Made by a program: the position numbers and the translations under genes
Origin: an uncultured Caulobacterales bacterium
Lineage (GTDB): Bacteria > Pseudomonadota > Alphaproteobacteria > Caulobacterales > Caulobacteraceae
Length of the DNA stretch: 64,000 bases
Direction: 5' to 3'
Assembly (NCBI GenBank): GCA_903862425.1
Contig: CAIOYC010000003.1
Coordinates: forward strand, 1 to 64,000
Shown here: positions 41,471 through 50,838 of the stretch, piece after piece
Position numbering within the stretch: the first letter of the stretch is position 1
How the letters are laid out: the number at the start of each line of letters is the position of its first letter
Notes under the pieces: generated by a model
The model's database searches: none
What the model saw: the letters and a program-made list of their open reading frames with translations, nothing else
Told to the model about the DNA's origin: nothing

Positions 41471-42779
41471 GGTTCGGCTCGGCGGGCGTGGCGACAGGCG
41501 GCGGTTCGGCAGGCAGGATGGATGGCGCGGTCGGCGGCGGATTGGGTATCAGGCGAACCAAGCTTAACACATGCTTGACCCGTCCCGCCTCGCGTCCGGC
41601 TGCGTCACCGCGTCCAAGATACAGGTCCGCCCGCCGTTCGCCCCGGATCGCGGCGCCGGTGTCCAAGGCCAGGGCAAGTCGGCGATAGGTGGGCACGGCC
41701 CCGTTCAGGGTCGGGGCGTCCGCGTCTATCCAGTAGAGCGCGCCGTAGCGGTGGAAGCTCGGATCGACCGCCAGCGCCCGCCCGGCGGTCAGCGGCGCGC
41801 CGGCGGCCCCGGCAGGCTCGCGTCCATCGTCAGGGACGAGGTCGAAGAAGATGTAGCGGGCGTTCCGGTCCATCACCGCGTCCGCCTCGGGGCCCCGATG
41901 CGCGGCCAACCAGGCGCGGATGGCGTCGCCGGACAGATTGGAGGCCGACAGCAGCCCCGCCTGTAGCATCGGCCGGGCAATGGGGGTGAAAGCGAGAGCG
42001 TTGTCGCCGGTATAGACCGCCTTCATTCGCCGCCCGTCGGGGAAGATCAGCGTGCCTGAGCCCTGAATCTGCAGGAAGAACAGGTCCTCGGCCTTCATGA
42101 AGGCCAAGGCGCCGTCGGCCGGGTCGGTCTCAATGAGGGCTCGGGGGCGGTTCACATAGGCGTCCGCATCGTCGGGCCGGGCGCGCAGAGGAGCCGAGAA
42201 GACCTCGTCCGGCGTGGTCCGCGCCGGGTATTCGGGCGAGAAATAGGCGGTGAGGGTGCCGGTCGGCGATCCACCCTCAGCCTGGAAATTGGCTTCGAAG
42301 AATGCGCGTGCGGCGGCGTCATCGGTCAAGGGTGTGGCCTTGGCGCGCAGACAGACCGCCTTCCACAGGGGATCGCGCGCCACGCCGCACCCGGCCTGGA
42401 ACGCCTTCAGCGCTGCAAGGTGATCGTCCATCGCCCAGCCGGCCAGGCTGTTCAGCGGGCGAAGCACGCCCACCGGGATGGGCGGTGCGCCCGGCGCGGC
42501 TGATGTTTCCGGCGGACGCACCGGATGTGGCAGGTCGGCATAGGGGATGGGATGCTTTGGCGCCTGTTGGCCCGACAGTACCTTGGGCGACACCGGCGAC
42601 GAGAACGGCGGGGGTGGAGCCTGGTGTACGACGGCAGCGGCTGGCGCGGGCTTTGGTGCAACTGTTTCGGTCGCGCACCCGATTAGGCCGACCAGCAGCG
42701 GAGTCGCCAAGGCCAGCGCCGCCGATGCCCCCGGCGTCCGCAGAGCCGTCCGGAGACCGGCGGCCGATCGGCTGGGCAT
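41424..42779 (-). CDS. mltA: Membrane-bound lytic transglycosylase A
   Basis: A 451-residue MltA. An N-terminal lipoprotein-like signal (ALALATPLLVGLIGCA) is followed by a Pro/Ala-rich spacer to about 110. The MltA domains then show TGTLTAYFSPEYPARTT, FFLQIQGSGTLIFPDGRRMKAVYTGDNALAFTP and the C-terminal 3D barrel with LTAGRALAVDPSFHRYGALYWIDA and ALDTGAAIRGERRADLYLG containing the catalytic Asp. It cleaves peptidoglycan, releasing 1,6-anhydro-muropeptides. Its ATG overlaps the preceding stop by 1 nt (TGATG). Confidence 0.92.
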   Translation of the reverse strand: MPSRSAAGLRTALRTPGASAALALATPLLVGLIGCATETVAPKPAPAAAVVHQAPPPPFSSPVSPKVLSGQQAPKHPIPYADLPHPVRPPETSAAPGAPPIPVGVLRPLNSLAGWAMDDHLAALKAFQAGCGVARDPLWKAVCLRAKATPLTDDAAARAFFEANFQAEGGSPTGTLTAYFSPEYPARTTPDEVFSAPLRARPDDADAYVNRPRALIETDPADGALAFMKAEDLFFLQIQGSGTLIFPDGRRMKAVYTGDNALAFTPIARPMLQAGLLSASNLSGDAIRAWLAAHRGPEADAVMDRNARYIFFDLVPDDGREPAGAAGAPLTAGRALAVDPSFHRYGALYWIDADAPTLNGAVPTYRRLALALDTGAAIRGERRADLYLGRGDAAGREAGRVKHVLSLVRLIPNPPPTAPSILPAEPPPVATPAEPNHETPLKDPGAPAGRD

Positions 42780-43399
42780 CAGGCCTCCGCGGCGTCCACG
42801 CGGGTGAGGAGCCACTTGGGGTCGCGGCTGGAGAACATGCGCTCGAAGGTCCAGACCTCCGCCGTGCGTCTGTCGTCCACCGCCTCGCCGGCGGCGTCCT
42901 TGGTGCGGGTGCGGAACTCGGCCAGGAAGCGCACCTTGGCGCGAGCCAGGTCCCCATCCACCGCCGCGCTCTCCAGGTCGGCGCGCACCGGCTGCAGGAA
43001 CTCCATGCTCTCGGTGCGGTCGGCCTCCTCGCGCTGCTTGATGGCGGCTTCGAAGGCGTCGAACACCACGTCGTCCACGAGCGGGCGCAGGGTGGTGCGG
43101 TCGCCGCCAATGAAGGCGCGCACGATGGTCTCGTAGGCGGCCTTGGCGCTGACGATGAACTTGCCGGGATCGAAGCTGGAATCCTTGGCCTTCAGCGCGC
43201 CGACGCCCTCGGGCAGCACCACTTCGGGCTGGGCCGGCTGACGCAGGCGGTTGAAGCCCGGCAGCTTGGAGTGCGTGCTCTCGGCCCGGTCGGTGGGCTG
43301 GCGACCGACGCGCCGGCCCAGCACCGCGTAGAGTTGGTACAGTACGGCGACGGCGAGCAGGCCGAAGATGATCAATTCTATGATCTGCAAGGCGTCCAC
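42779..43399 (-). CDS. Tim44-like (TimA) inner membrane protein
   Basis: A 206-residue protein with one N-terminal transmembrane helix (IIELIIFGLLAVAVLYQLYAVLG), a basic linker and a Tim44-like C-terminal domain (FDPGKFIVSAKAAYETIVRAFIGGDRTTLRPLVDDVVFDAFEAAIKQRE ... WTFERMFSSRDPKWLLTRV). In Caulobacter the related protein is thought to bind outer membrane or translocation proteins. It is the first gene of the Tim44-like/mltA/Smr operon, divergent from secB. Confidence 0.88.
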   Translation of the reverse strand: MDALQIIELIIFGLLAVAVLYQLYAVLGRRVGRQPTDRAESTHSKLPGFNRLRQPAQPEVVLPEGVGALKAKDSSFDPGKFIVSAKAAYETIVRAFIGGDRTTLRPLVDDVVFDAFEAAIKQREEADRTESMEFLQPVRADLESAAVDGDLARAKVRFLAEFRTRTKDAAGEAVDDRRTAEVWTFERMFSSRDPKWLLTRVDAAEA

Positions 43400-43591
43400 C
43401 GTCTGGCCATCCGGAAGTTGTAGCCGCGCGAATATGCGGCGGAATGTATGAACAGGGATATATAGAGGTGTTCGGCCTCCGCGTCAGGGGCCTTAATCAT
43501 CTGATGACGGATCGGGCTCCAATGCGTGCCCGACATTGCACCCGCAGCCCCCGTTGTGTTAGCAGCGCCGCTCTCTTTGAAGGCCCGTTCC

Positions 43592-44071
43592 ATGACCGAC
43601 GTCGCTCCCGACGCTAACGCCCAGCTTCCGACCGGGCCGCAAATCCGCATTCTGGCGCAGTTCGTGCGCGATTTCTCATTCGAGAACCCGCGTGCGCCCG
43701 ATTCGCTCCGCGCCTCTGACGCTCAGCCGGGCATGGAGCTGAATGTGGAGATGGCGGCGCGCGGTCGTCCCGACGGTCTGTTCGAGGTAGACATCCGCAC
43801 CACCGCCACCGCCAAGCAGGGAGAGGCCATCGCCTTCCAGGTGGACCTGCTCTACGGCGGCCTGTTCGAGATCGCCAATGTGCCCGAAGAGCAGATAGAG
43901 CCGGTGCTGCTGATCGAGTGCCCGCGCATCCTGTTCCCCTTCGTACGCCGAATTATTTCCGACGCTACGGCGGACGGCGGTTTCCCGCCCTTCCAACTCG
44001 AGCCCCTCGACTTCGCCGCCGTCTATGAAGCCCGCCAGAACCAGGGCGCGCCGGGCATGGCGCTGCAGTAG
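43592..44071 (+). CDS. secB: Protein-export chaperone SecB
   Basis: A 159-residue Sec[54 protein letters not shown], and [37 protein letters not shown]. It forms tetramers that keep preproteins unfolded for SecA. I placed the start at the ATG at 43592 (MTDVAPD). Divergent from the Tim44-like gene, it sits 296 nt upstream of rho. Confidence 0.94.
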   Translation: MTDVAPDANAQLPTGPQIRILAQFVRDFSFENPRAPDSLRASDAQPGMELNVEMAARGRPDGLFEVDIRTTATAKQGEAIAFQVDLLYGGLFEIANVPEEQIEPVLLIECPRILFPFVRRIISDATADGGFPPFQLEPLDFAAVYEARQNQGAPGMALQ

Positions 44072-44367
44072 AAGCTGCCCGTCCTCGCTGCGCAGGGAGG
44101 GATTGTTCAGCTCCCTCCGCCCGCTTATCTACATCTGTAGCCACCGGCCGCGCTTGACGAAGCAGGTTATTCTGTGGTTCGGCTAGGACACCAGTTCGGC
44201 CCATGGCGGTCGGGCTCCCGTCTTTCGGCCGCGCGGCTCCGCCGGCCTCCCTCGACTTTCAAATCGGCCGCGCCCGTCCGGGACGCGCCTCCATCCACAA
44301 GCCCAAGGCCCGCCCGGCCCGACCGTGCGCGCGGCTTTCGGCTGAACCCTCCCAAGAGACGATTTTC

Positions 44368-45762
44368 ATGTCCGACGATTCCGCCCTCGACGAACTGGTC
44401 GCCGAAGCCGTTGCTCAAGAAGCCGGCCCGGCCTCCGCCGAGACCCCCGACAATTCGGAGAACGGCGAAGACGCCATCTCCAACATCGCCGCCGCCCTGC
44501 CGCGGCTTTCGCTCCAAGAACTTAAAGACAAGTCCCCCACCGATCTGCTCGCCTTCGCCGAGAGCCTTGAGATCGAGGGCGCCAGCACCATGCGCAAGCA
44601 GGACATGATGTTCGGCATCCTCAAGACCTTGGCCGAGGAGGGGGTTGAGATCACTGGCTCTGGTACGCTGGAGGTCCTGTCCGACGGCTTCGGCTTCCTG
44701 CGCTCGCCCGAGGCCAACTATTTGCCCGGACCGGACGACATCTATGTCTCCCCCTCGCAGATTCGGAAGATGGGCCTGAAGACCGGCGACACCATCGACG
44801 GTCCCGTGCGCGGTCCCCGCGAGGGCGAGCGCTACTTCGCCATCGTCAAGGTCGATACGGTCAATTTCGAAAACCCCGAGACCATCAAGCACAAGGTCCA
44901 CTTCGACAACCTGACCCCGCTCTATCCTGACGAGCGGTTGACCATGGAACTGCCCGATCCGACGGTGAAGGATCGCTCGGGGCGGGTGATCGACATCGTC
45001 TCGCCCATCGGCAAGGGCCAGCGCTGCCTGATCGTCGCCCCCCCGCGGGTCGGCAAGACCATCATGATGCAGAACATCGCCAAGGCGATCGAGAGCAACC
45101 ACCCCGAATGCTTCCTGATCGTGCTGCTGGTCGACGAGCGGCCCGAGGAAGTGACAGATATGCAGCGCACGGTGAAGGGTGAGGTCATCGCCTCCACCTT
45201 CGACGAGCCGGCGACGCGCCACGTGGCCGTGGCCGAAATGGTGATCGAAAAGGCCAAGCGCCTGGTCGAGCACAAGCGCGACGTGGTCATCCTGCTCGAC
45301 AACATCACCCGCCTCGGGCGCGCCTACAACACCACAGTGCCGAGCTCCGGCAAGGTGCTGACCGGCGGTGTGGACGCCAACGCCCTGCAGCGTCCCAAGC
45401 GCTTCTTCGGCGCGGCGCGCAATATCGAAGAGGGCGGCTCGCTCACCATCATCTCCACCGCCCTGATCGATACCGGCTCGCGGATGGACGAGGTGATCTT
45501 CGAAGAGTTCAAGGGCACCGGCAATTCGGAAATCGTGCTCGACCGCAAGGTGGCCGACAAGCGCATCTACCCCGCGATCGACATCCTGAAGTCCGGCACC
45601 CGCAAGGACGAGCTGATCACCGACAAGGCGATCCTCACCAAGACCCACGTGCTGCGCCGCATCCTGGCGCCCATGGGCTCGCAGGACGCCATCGAGTTCC
45701 TGCTCGACAAACTGCGCCAGACCAAGAACAACGCCGACTTCTTCCAGTCCATGAACACCTGA
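44368..45762 (+). CDS. rho: Transcription termination factor Rho
   Basis: A 464-residue Rho. The N-terminal region is acidic with an S/Q-rich extension (about 1-45). The primary RNA-binding cold-shock domain has [35 protein letters not shown]. Walker A is [13 protein letters not shown] near 225, Walker [19 protein letters not shown], the Q-loop is [21 protein letters not shown], and the secondary site is [23 protein letters not shown] chose the ATG at 44368 (MSDDSALDE). The 296-nt leader after secB carries no gene and may include the autoregulatory region. Confidence 0.96.
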   Translation: MSDDSALDELVAEAVAQEAGPASAETPDNSENGEDAISNIAAALPRLSLQELKDKSPTDLLAFAESLEIEGASTMRKQDMMFGILKTLAEEGVEITGSGTLEVLSDGFGFLRSPEANYLPGPDDIYVSPSQIRKMGLKTGDTIDGPVRGPREGERYFAIVKVDTVNFENPETIKHKVHFDNLTPLYPDERLTMELPDPTVKDRSGRVIDIVSPIGKGQRCLIVAPPRVGKTIMMQNIAKAIESNHPECFLIVLLVDERPEEVTDMQRTVKGEVIASTFDEPATRHVAVAEMVIEKAKRLVEHKRDVVILLDNITRLGRAYNTTVPSSGKVLTGGVDANALQRPKRFFGAARNIEEGGSLTIISTALIDTGSRMDEVIFEEFKGTGNSEIVLDRKVADKRIYPAIDILKSGTRKDELITDKAILTKTHVLRRILAPMGSQDAIEFLLDKLRQTKNNADFFQSMNT

Positions 45763-46312
45763 TCCAGGTTCCTGCCGCCGACTGCAGGGTAACCGGGGCG
45801 CCCTGGAGCAGCTGCAGAGCACCATCATCTCTGCCTCGACTGCTGCGTCACGCCATCGCAGCTATCTCGCCCTGCGTATGGTAAGCCAAGCCTTTCTACA
45901 GCTGCGCGCCTTCGATGAAGCGGCGAATTGTGAGTTGAAAGCCAACCTCGTCGCGGGGTTTCACTCGCTTGGATTCGAGATTTCGAGCAAGCCAGATTAA
46001 ACGCCTTGTCCAGCGTCATTGTTCAGTCATCGTTTCGAATTCTGGAAGTAGCTTTTCAACGCAAGCGTAGCGGCGGAGGTCTTTTGATTAGAGGGCTCAA
46101 GCTTGTGATCGTGAGCGCCTTTTGGGGCTTAGTTGAAGTAATAATACGTGTTTAGACTGGCGTGGGCGTTTCCTTGCCTGATGGTTCAGTAAGATCCCGA
46201 CAATCGCGATTGCGATCAATGTCGCCACCGCGGCCAACAGACGACCGGGGCTCTGCGATGCTCCAAATCGGAGCGTTACCGGGATCGGCGGCCGCGTTGG
46301 CGGCGCGCGGAG
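45763..46312. other. Gene-poor, degenerate stretch after rho
   Basis: 550 nt with no confident gene. A plus-strand frame ending at 46000 reads like a real protein remnant (ALRMVSQAFLQLRAF, then FHSLGFEISSKPD) but has no start before an internal ATG at 45878, so at most 40 residues could be made. Composition drops toward A/T after about 46010. This is the likely left edge of the decayed region that runs to the tRNA at 49141. Confidence 0.4.
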
Positions 46313-46750
46313 TTAGGACGGTTGGCGAGGCGGGGAGACGGCGCCCATCTGGATGAAGACTTCGAGCGTGTTGAGCTCGTCCCAATGCTCGACGAACTTG
46401 CCCTCTTCGACCCGCCAGATGTCGATCGAGTGCATGGCGAAGGGCCTGCCCGTGCCGGAGTAGCCGAGGAGATTTCCAGTGTGCGTGCCATCATAGCGGT
46501 AGCGGCCGACCACGCGGGAGCCGTCCGCCGAGACGAAGACGTCTTCCGCCGTCACCTTGAGGTCTGGCACGCCCGCGATGATGGCGCCAAGGACCTTCTT
46601 TGAACCCTCAAGACCCGGTTCGGCGAAGGCGTTGTGGTTGATGTAGCCGGGCGCCTTGATCTCGTCGAAGCGCGAGACATCGTGGCTGGACATGATCTCG
46701 GCGAACAGATGGCCGAGCTTCACTAGGTCAGCATAGTTAGAAGTCGTCAT
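46313..46750 (-). CDS. SnoaL-like ester cyclase-fold protein
   Basis: A 145-residue NTF2-like protein. LFAEIMSSHDVSRFDEIKAPGYINHNAF is followed by GLEGSKKVLGAIIAGVPDLKVTAEDVFVSADGSRVVGRYRYDGTH, then SIDIWRVEEGKFVEHWDELNTLEVFIQMG. This order is the SnoaL-like polyketide cyclase/ester cyclase family, used broadly for small-molecule isomerisation or as ligand-binding modules. The gene is intact but sits beside frameshifted genes. It is 39 nt from the DUF4267 remnant. Confidence 0.8.
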   Translation of the reverse strand: MTTSNYADLVKLGHLFAEIMSSHDVSRFDEIKAPGYINHNAFAEPGLEGSKKVLGAIIAGVPDLKVTAEDVFVSADGSRVVGRYRYDGTHTGNLLGYSGTGRPFAMHSIDIWRVEEGKFVEHWDELNTLEVFIQMGAVSPPRQPS

Positions 46751-46789
46751 TGTGTAGTCCTTTTCAGAGTTGCGAAGTTAGATCGGTGG

Positions 46790-47190
46790 TTACTGGGCGC
46801 CGATGATCAGGCAGGCGCCCGTTGCGACGATGACCAGCCCTGTAAGGCCGTGCATGCCGAAGGCGAGGGCTCGGCTTCCGCCCGAGCGAAGGACTCTCAC
46901 CATGTCGCCAAAGGCGATAGGCTGGCGATGAGCATGAATTCGCCGAGCATGCGCGGAAACCCTTTGGTCATGAGCAGGATGACTAAAAGGCAGGCGGCGA
47001 TGTCTCGCGTGCCCTTCACCGACAGCCAGGCGGTGAAGCCAGTGGACAGCGTCGGCGAGTCGGCGATGCCGAAGCCGGCTGATGCGGTGGCCGGCGCCAA
47101 CCAGAAGCGCGCACCGAGGAATAGTATGGCGGCCGCGATCAGGCCGGAGAGGACATATCCGATTTGGATCGGTAGGTGGGTTTGGCTCAT
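46790..47190 (-). pseudogene. Frameshifted DUF4267 membrane protein
   Basis: The N-terminal part reads well from the ATG at 47190: MSQTHLPIQIGYVLSGLIAAA, then FLGARFWLAPATASAGFGI and GTRDIAACLLVILLMTKGFPRMLGEFMLIASL. The matching C-terminal part continues in another frame (PIAFGDMVRVLRSGGSRALAFGMHG, then VATGACLIIGAQ). The switch is near 46915-46925 and is explained by loss of one base. Together they are one DUF4267-type four-helix membrane protein. It is either truly broken or a sequencing error; the divergent tetR is also shifted. Confidence 0.75.
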
Positions 47191-47220
47191 TTGGGCCCGC
47201 TCCTGTCGTCCACACATAAA

Positions 47221-47296
47221 CTAGCGACGCTAGGATCTGGCATCAAGGGAAATATATAGCGTTGGCAGAAAAACTGTTTGGTGGTAGAATTTCTAC
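47221..47296. promoter_or_regulatory. Two palindromes between DUF4267 and tetR
   Basis: CTAGCGACGCTAG (47221-47233) is a perfect 13-bp palindrome. GTAGAATTTCTAC (47284-47296), one mismatch from perfect, ends immediately before the tetR ATG. Both are plausible TetR operators for the divergent pair. Confidence 0.5.
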
Positions 47297-47871
47297 ATGT
47301 CTATCGTGGAACGCAAAGAACGCCAGCGCGCGGAGCGCTATGGCCTTATCCTGGCTAGGGCGCGCGAGCTGGCCGAGGCCGAGGGCTGGGACGCTGTCAC
47401 CACGCGCCGTCTTGCAGCGCTCATCGATTACAGCCAGCCGGTCCTTTACAGCCATTTCAAGGGCAAGACCGAGATTATGGCCGCAGTGGCCACCCAAGGT
47501 TTCGACGAACTAGCTGCGCGCCTGGACGCGGCTACTGAAAACACGACCGGCGAGTCGGAAGGCTTGCGCAAGGTCTGTTCTGCTTATCTCGAATTCGCCC
47601 GTTCGCGGCCGGTGGTCTATGAGGCTATGTTCGTCTTGCGACGAAGCTTCAATTCGCCAGCGAAGAGACGCCACCGGCGCTTCGCGCTGCCTTCACCGCA
47701 TTCGTCAAGGCGCTTGGGCCAGAACGACAAGAGACAGTGTTCTTGGCCGAAGTGATTTGGAGCACGCTGCATGGGATGGTCGTCCTCATGCAATCCGAAC
47801 GTATCCCAGATGCGGGCGCAGAGGATCGACTGAACATCCTCGTTCAAAGATTCCGAAACGATATTATTTGA
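47297..47871 (+). pseudogene. Frameshifted TetR-family regulator
   Basis: The first 115 residues give a TetR helix-turn-helix: AEGWDAVTTRRLAALIDYSQPVLYSHFKGKTEIMAAVA. The frame then changes near 47638. Continuing in the next frame gives ATKLQFASEETPPALRAAFTAF, then FLAEVIWSTLHGMVVLMQSERIPDAGAEDRLN and a stop at 47871, completing a normal TetR/WHG C-terminal domain. A single missing base (TTGGCG to TTGCG) explains it. If real, the regulator is truncated with a scrambled tail. Confidence 0.8.
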
Positions 47872-47904
47872 CCGTTTTCCTACCTAGCGTTGGTGCGCCC
47901 TCCT

Positions 47905-48350
47905 TCACGAGTTGGCGATTGCCACCGCCTGACCTAGGTGCTCATCGCTAGTCAGCTGATCAACGCAGAATTGCGCTACGTCGGCCGGGGTGATCTTGTG
48001 GGCGATGTCGTGTCCCTCGAAGACCTTATACGGGTCCAGTGGCGTCGTCGTCAGTGAGCATTGCAGGGCGAACGATGACGAAGGCAAAGCCGCTCGCTCG
48101 GACGACCGCTTCCATCGCAGCCCTGTCTTCAGTCGAGCCGCGCAGCAACGTTGGCACAATCACGTACTCTACAAACCAGCCCACCTGGTTAGCCGAGTCG
48201 CCGATCCCGAACGTGCTGATCACGATAACACGCTTCACATCGTTTGCCTTCATCGCGACGAATGCGGTCACGACGTGCCTCGCCGCTACGGCCCTGCTCG
48301 ACAATAATCGCCCCAGTCTTGCCGACCGTGCCGATGACTAGCACAGCCAT
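47905..48350 (-). pseudogene. Broken NAD(P)-binding (NmrA-like) gene
   Basis: Pieces of one NAD(P)H-binding Rossmann protein in three frames: MAVLVIGTVGKTGAIIVEQ at the start; VAARHVVTAFV joined to AMKANDVKRVIVISTFGIGDSANQVGW and VRASGFAFVIVRPAMLTDD; and finally PYKVFEGHDIAHKITPADVAQFCVDQLT in another frame. The jump after VVTAFV implies a large internal deletion (about 60-70 residues missing against a normal family member). At least two frameshifts are present, so it is not functional. Confidence 0.75.
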
Positions 48351-48604
48351 GTGCTTCTTCCTTGGAGTCGATGTTGTTGATGATATCATGACGGTTTCGA
48401 CGCGGCTCGTCGCGCGCTGACCTGGCGCGAATATCCTTGCTCGAAACCGATCCGCCCCGCCCTAAGTCGCGATCGCGATCGCGATCGCCTCGTCTTCGAC
48501 TCGAAATATCCTTGCCACAGGGCAAGAGCACTCGCTGCGAAAGGCGGGATTGGCTGGCGTTAGACCGGCGAGGATGACGTTGCTCCCGCCGAGACGTGGC
48601 GGGC

Positions 48605-48880
48605 ACATCGCTCTCCGGCTTCCGTCGTCCGCGAACTCGACGAGATTATCGGTCAGCGCGGGCGATTAGAGACTGTCGTCAGCGATAATGGAACGGGAAT
48701 ATCTCCAACGCCATCTTGAAGTGGGCGGACGAAATCGGCGGCGGGTGGGGCTACGTCGCGCTCGGCAAACCCCAGCAAAACGGCTCAATGAGAGCCTTAA
48801 CGGCCGGCCGCGCTGGCGTTCTGTCGAACATGACGCCTCGCCGAAGCATCTCCAGGCCGGGCGGTCGCCATCCCGCGAGG
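48605..48880 (+). mobile_element. IS3-family transposase (OrfB) remnant
   Basis: Translated in shifting frames, this strand gives TSLSGFR, VRELDEIIGQRGRLETVVSDNGT, then NAILKWADEIGGGWGYVALGKPQQNG and NESLNGR. These match in order the IS3/IS407-type integrase core (DTSLSG..VRELD, VSDNGTE, GKPQQN, ESFNGR). Several frameshifts and missing ends show a dead fragment. No flanking terminal inverted repeats were found. Confidence 0.75.
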
Positions 48881-49103
48881 AATCCTACGCGGTTGAATTC
48901 GGCGAGAGTGGCGACGTCGCCGTCCGCAGTCGGGGCGGTTTGCCATCGAAAGCCTATCACCGCAACGGGATCGTCGGCCGGAATGAGCAAGTTGGGAGAT
49001 TTGAGTTTTGTTTGGCGAACTTCATGCGGAAATTCGCGGGGCTGTGGTCGTTGCCGTCGCGAATCTGGTGAGTTCAGAGACTGACGCTGCACCATCGAGA
49101 TGA

Positions 49104-49280
<177 letters not shown>

Positions 49281-49328
49281 TGACCTTGTCCGACTCCACG
49301 GTACAGCTTGGTCGCGGGGGAGTTGAGC

Positions 49329-50345
49329 ATGGTCAAGGTTGCAGGATTTTATGTCGCGACGCTGGTGTTAACCACCGCGTTCATGGCCGGCGTGGCGCGG
49401 GCGGACGAGGCGGCCAAGTGCAAACTGCAGCAGATAGCCTCCATTCCAGTGATCTTCCGCCATAACAAGCCACTGGTCGAGGTGACCATCAACGGTCAGA
49501 AGGCGTTGATGCTGGCCGATACCGGCGCGGCGCGCAGCCTGCTGTTCGCCAAGCCGGCGCAGGCGCTGGGGCTCAATCCCGTCGCTACGGACGGTGAGTT
49601 CATGGGCGTGGGCGGCACGCGCGGGGCAAAGGCTGTCACCGTGGCGAAGTTCGGCTTTGGCGGTTCGACGGTGAACAATCTGCGTCTGTTCGCCCTGGAC
49701 GGCGGTCTCGGCGACGACGTTGCGGGCGTGTTCGGCGACGATCTGCTCGGTCAGACCGATGTGGAGTTCGACATCGCCGGCGGCGCGATCCGTCTGTTCG
49801 ACGAGAAGGACTGCGGTCGCACGAATCTCGCCTACTGGTCCAAGGAGCCGATGATCGCGGACCTCGATCCATCGGGCGCTGAGTTCCAGCTCGACCTGGC
49901 GCTCAATGGGCGGACGGTCCATGGGACCCTCGATTCCGGCGCGAGCACATCCATCGTCACCACTGAGGCGGCCTCCCGCGTGGGTGCGCAACCGCACACC
50001 CAGCCCTCTGGCACGGTGGGCGGTGTCGGAACCCAGGCGGTGGAGGTCACCACTGTGGTCTTCGACACCCTCAAGATCGGTGACGAGGAGATCAAGAAGG
50101 CGAAACTGCTGGTAGGCGACTATTTCCGAGGCAACCGCGAGGCGCCCATCGACTCTCACATCAAGCGCTCGACCATGGACGAGACGGAAATTCTGCTCGG
50201 CGCGGACTTCCTGCGTTCGCACAGGATGTTCGTTTCCATCCGCCAGAAGCGGATGTATTTCACCTATGCCGGCGGTCCCGTATTCCAGGTGGTCGCGCCT
50301 GTGGAGACGCAGGCCACCGCCCCATCCGAGGCCGCGAAGCGCTGA
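49329..50345 (+). CDS. Exported tandem retropepsin-fold protein
   Basis: A 338-residue exported protein (signal peptide ending about VARA) with two aspartic-protease half-domains. The first has LADTGAARSLLF near 68, the second LDSGASTSIVT near 205, each followed by a hydrophobic-Gly strand (FMGVGGT; VGGVGTQ). Retropepsin-like proteins normally dimerise; here the two lobes are in one chain. The DTG and DSG residues look competent. It starts at the ATG at 49329, 112 nt from the tRNA. Confidence 0.8.
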   Translation: MVKVAGFYVATLVLTTAFMAGVARADEAAKCKLQQIASIPVIFRHNKPLVEVTINGQKALMLADTGAARSLLFAKPAQALGLNPVATDGEFMGVGGTRGAKAVTVAKFGFGGSTVNNLRLFALDGGLGDDVAGVFGDDLLGQTDVEFDIAGGAIRLFDEKDCGRTNLAYWSKEPMIADLDPSGAEFQLDLALNGRTVHGTLDSGASTSIVTTEAASRVGAQPHTQPSGTVGGVGTQAVEVTTVVFDTLKIGDEEIKKAKLLVGDYFRGNREAPIDSHIKRSTMDETEILLGADFLRSHRMFVSIRQKRMYFTYAGGPVFQVVAPVETQATAPSEAAKR

Positions 50346-50346
50346 T

Positions 50347-50838
50347 CTATTCCGTCGCCGCCGCCACGGGCGGGCTCTCCACCTCCACCTCGCCTTTGAG
50401 CGAGTTGGCGATGTTGCAGGCGGCGTGGGCCTTGTCGTGCAGGGCGTCGAGGACCGCGGGCGTGGGAGCTTCGCCGCCGAACACGATCTGCGGGCGGAGG
50501 GTTATCCGGGTGATGCCGATAGAGCCGTCGACCATCTTGCCCATCACGCCCTGCGGCTCGTCGTGATAGCGCCGTACCGCGAAGCCGGCATGCTTGGCGA
50601 AGTCGAGAAACCACAGCATGTGGCAGGACGCGGCCGAGGCGACGAGCATCTCTTCCGGATCTGCGGCCTCGATCTTGGACCAAGGCGGGCGCACCACGGA
50701 AGGCGAAGACGAGGCGGGTAGCCCCACCCCACCGTCGAAGCCGATGGAATGGGCGCGGCTGTAGCGTCCGGCCAGGAAGTCGGCGTCGGGCACGGCTGCA
50801 TCCAGGCTCCAGTCGAGCGTCGCGTCGTGGCGGCTCAC
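50347..50838 (-). CDS. OsmC-family peroxiredoxin-like protein
   Basis: A 163-residue OsmC/Ohr-fold protein: DATLDWSLDAAVPDADFLAGRYSRAHSIGFDGGV, then PEEMLVASAASCHMLWFLDFAKHAGF (first redox Cys) and ACNIANSLKGEVEVE (second Cys). It likely reduces organic peroxides. The start is GTG at 50838, sharing one base with the acyl-CoA dehydrogenase stop (TAGTG), so it is translated after that gene. Confidence 0.85.
   Translation of the reverse strand: MSRHDATLDWSLDAAVPDADFLAGRYSRAHSIGFDGGVGLPASSSPSVVRPPWSKIEAADPEEMLVASAASCHMLWFLDFAKHAGFAVRRYHDEPQGVMGKMVDGSIGITRITLRPQIVFGGEAPTPAVLDALHDKAHAACNIANSLKGEVEVESPPVAAATE

Noticed and set aside
48467-48488. GCGATC tandem repeat as a CRISPR or regulatory array
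   Set aside because: Only about three 6-bp units without spacers; a short microsatellite in decayed DNA.
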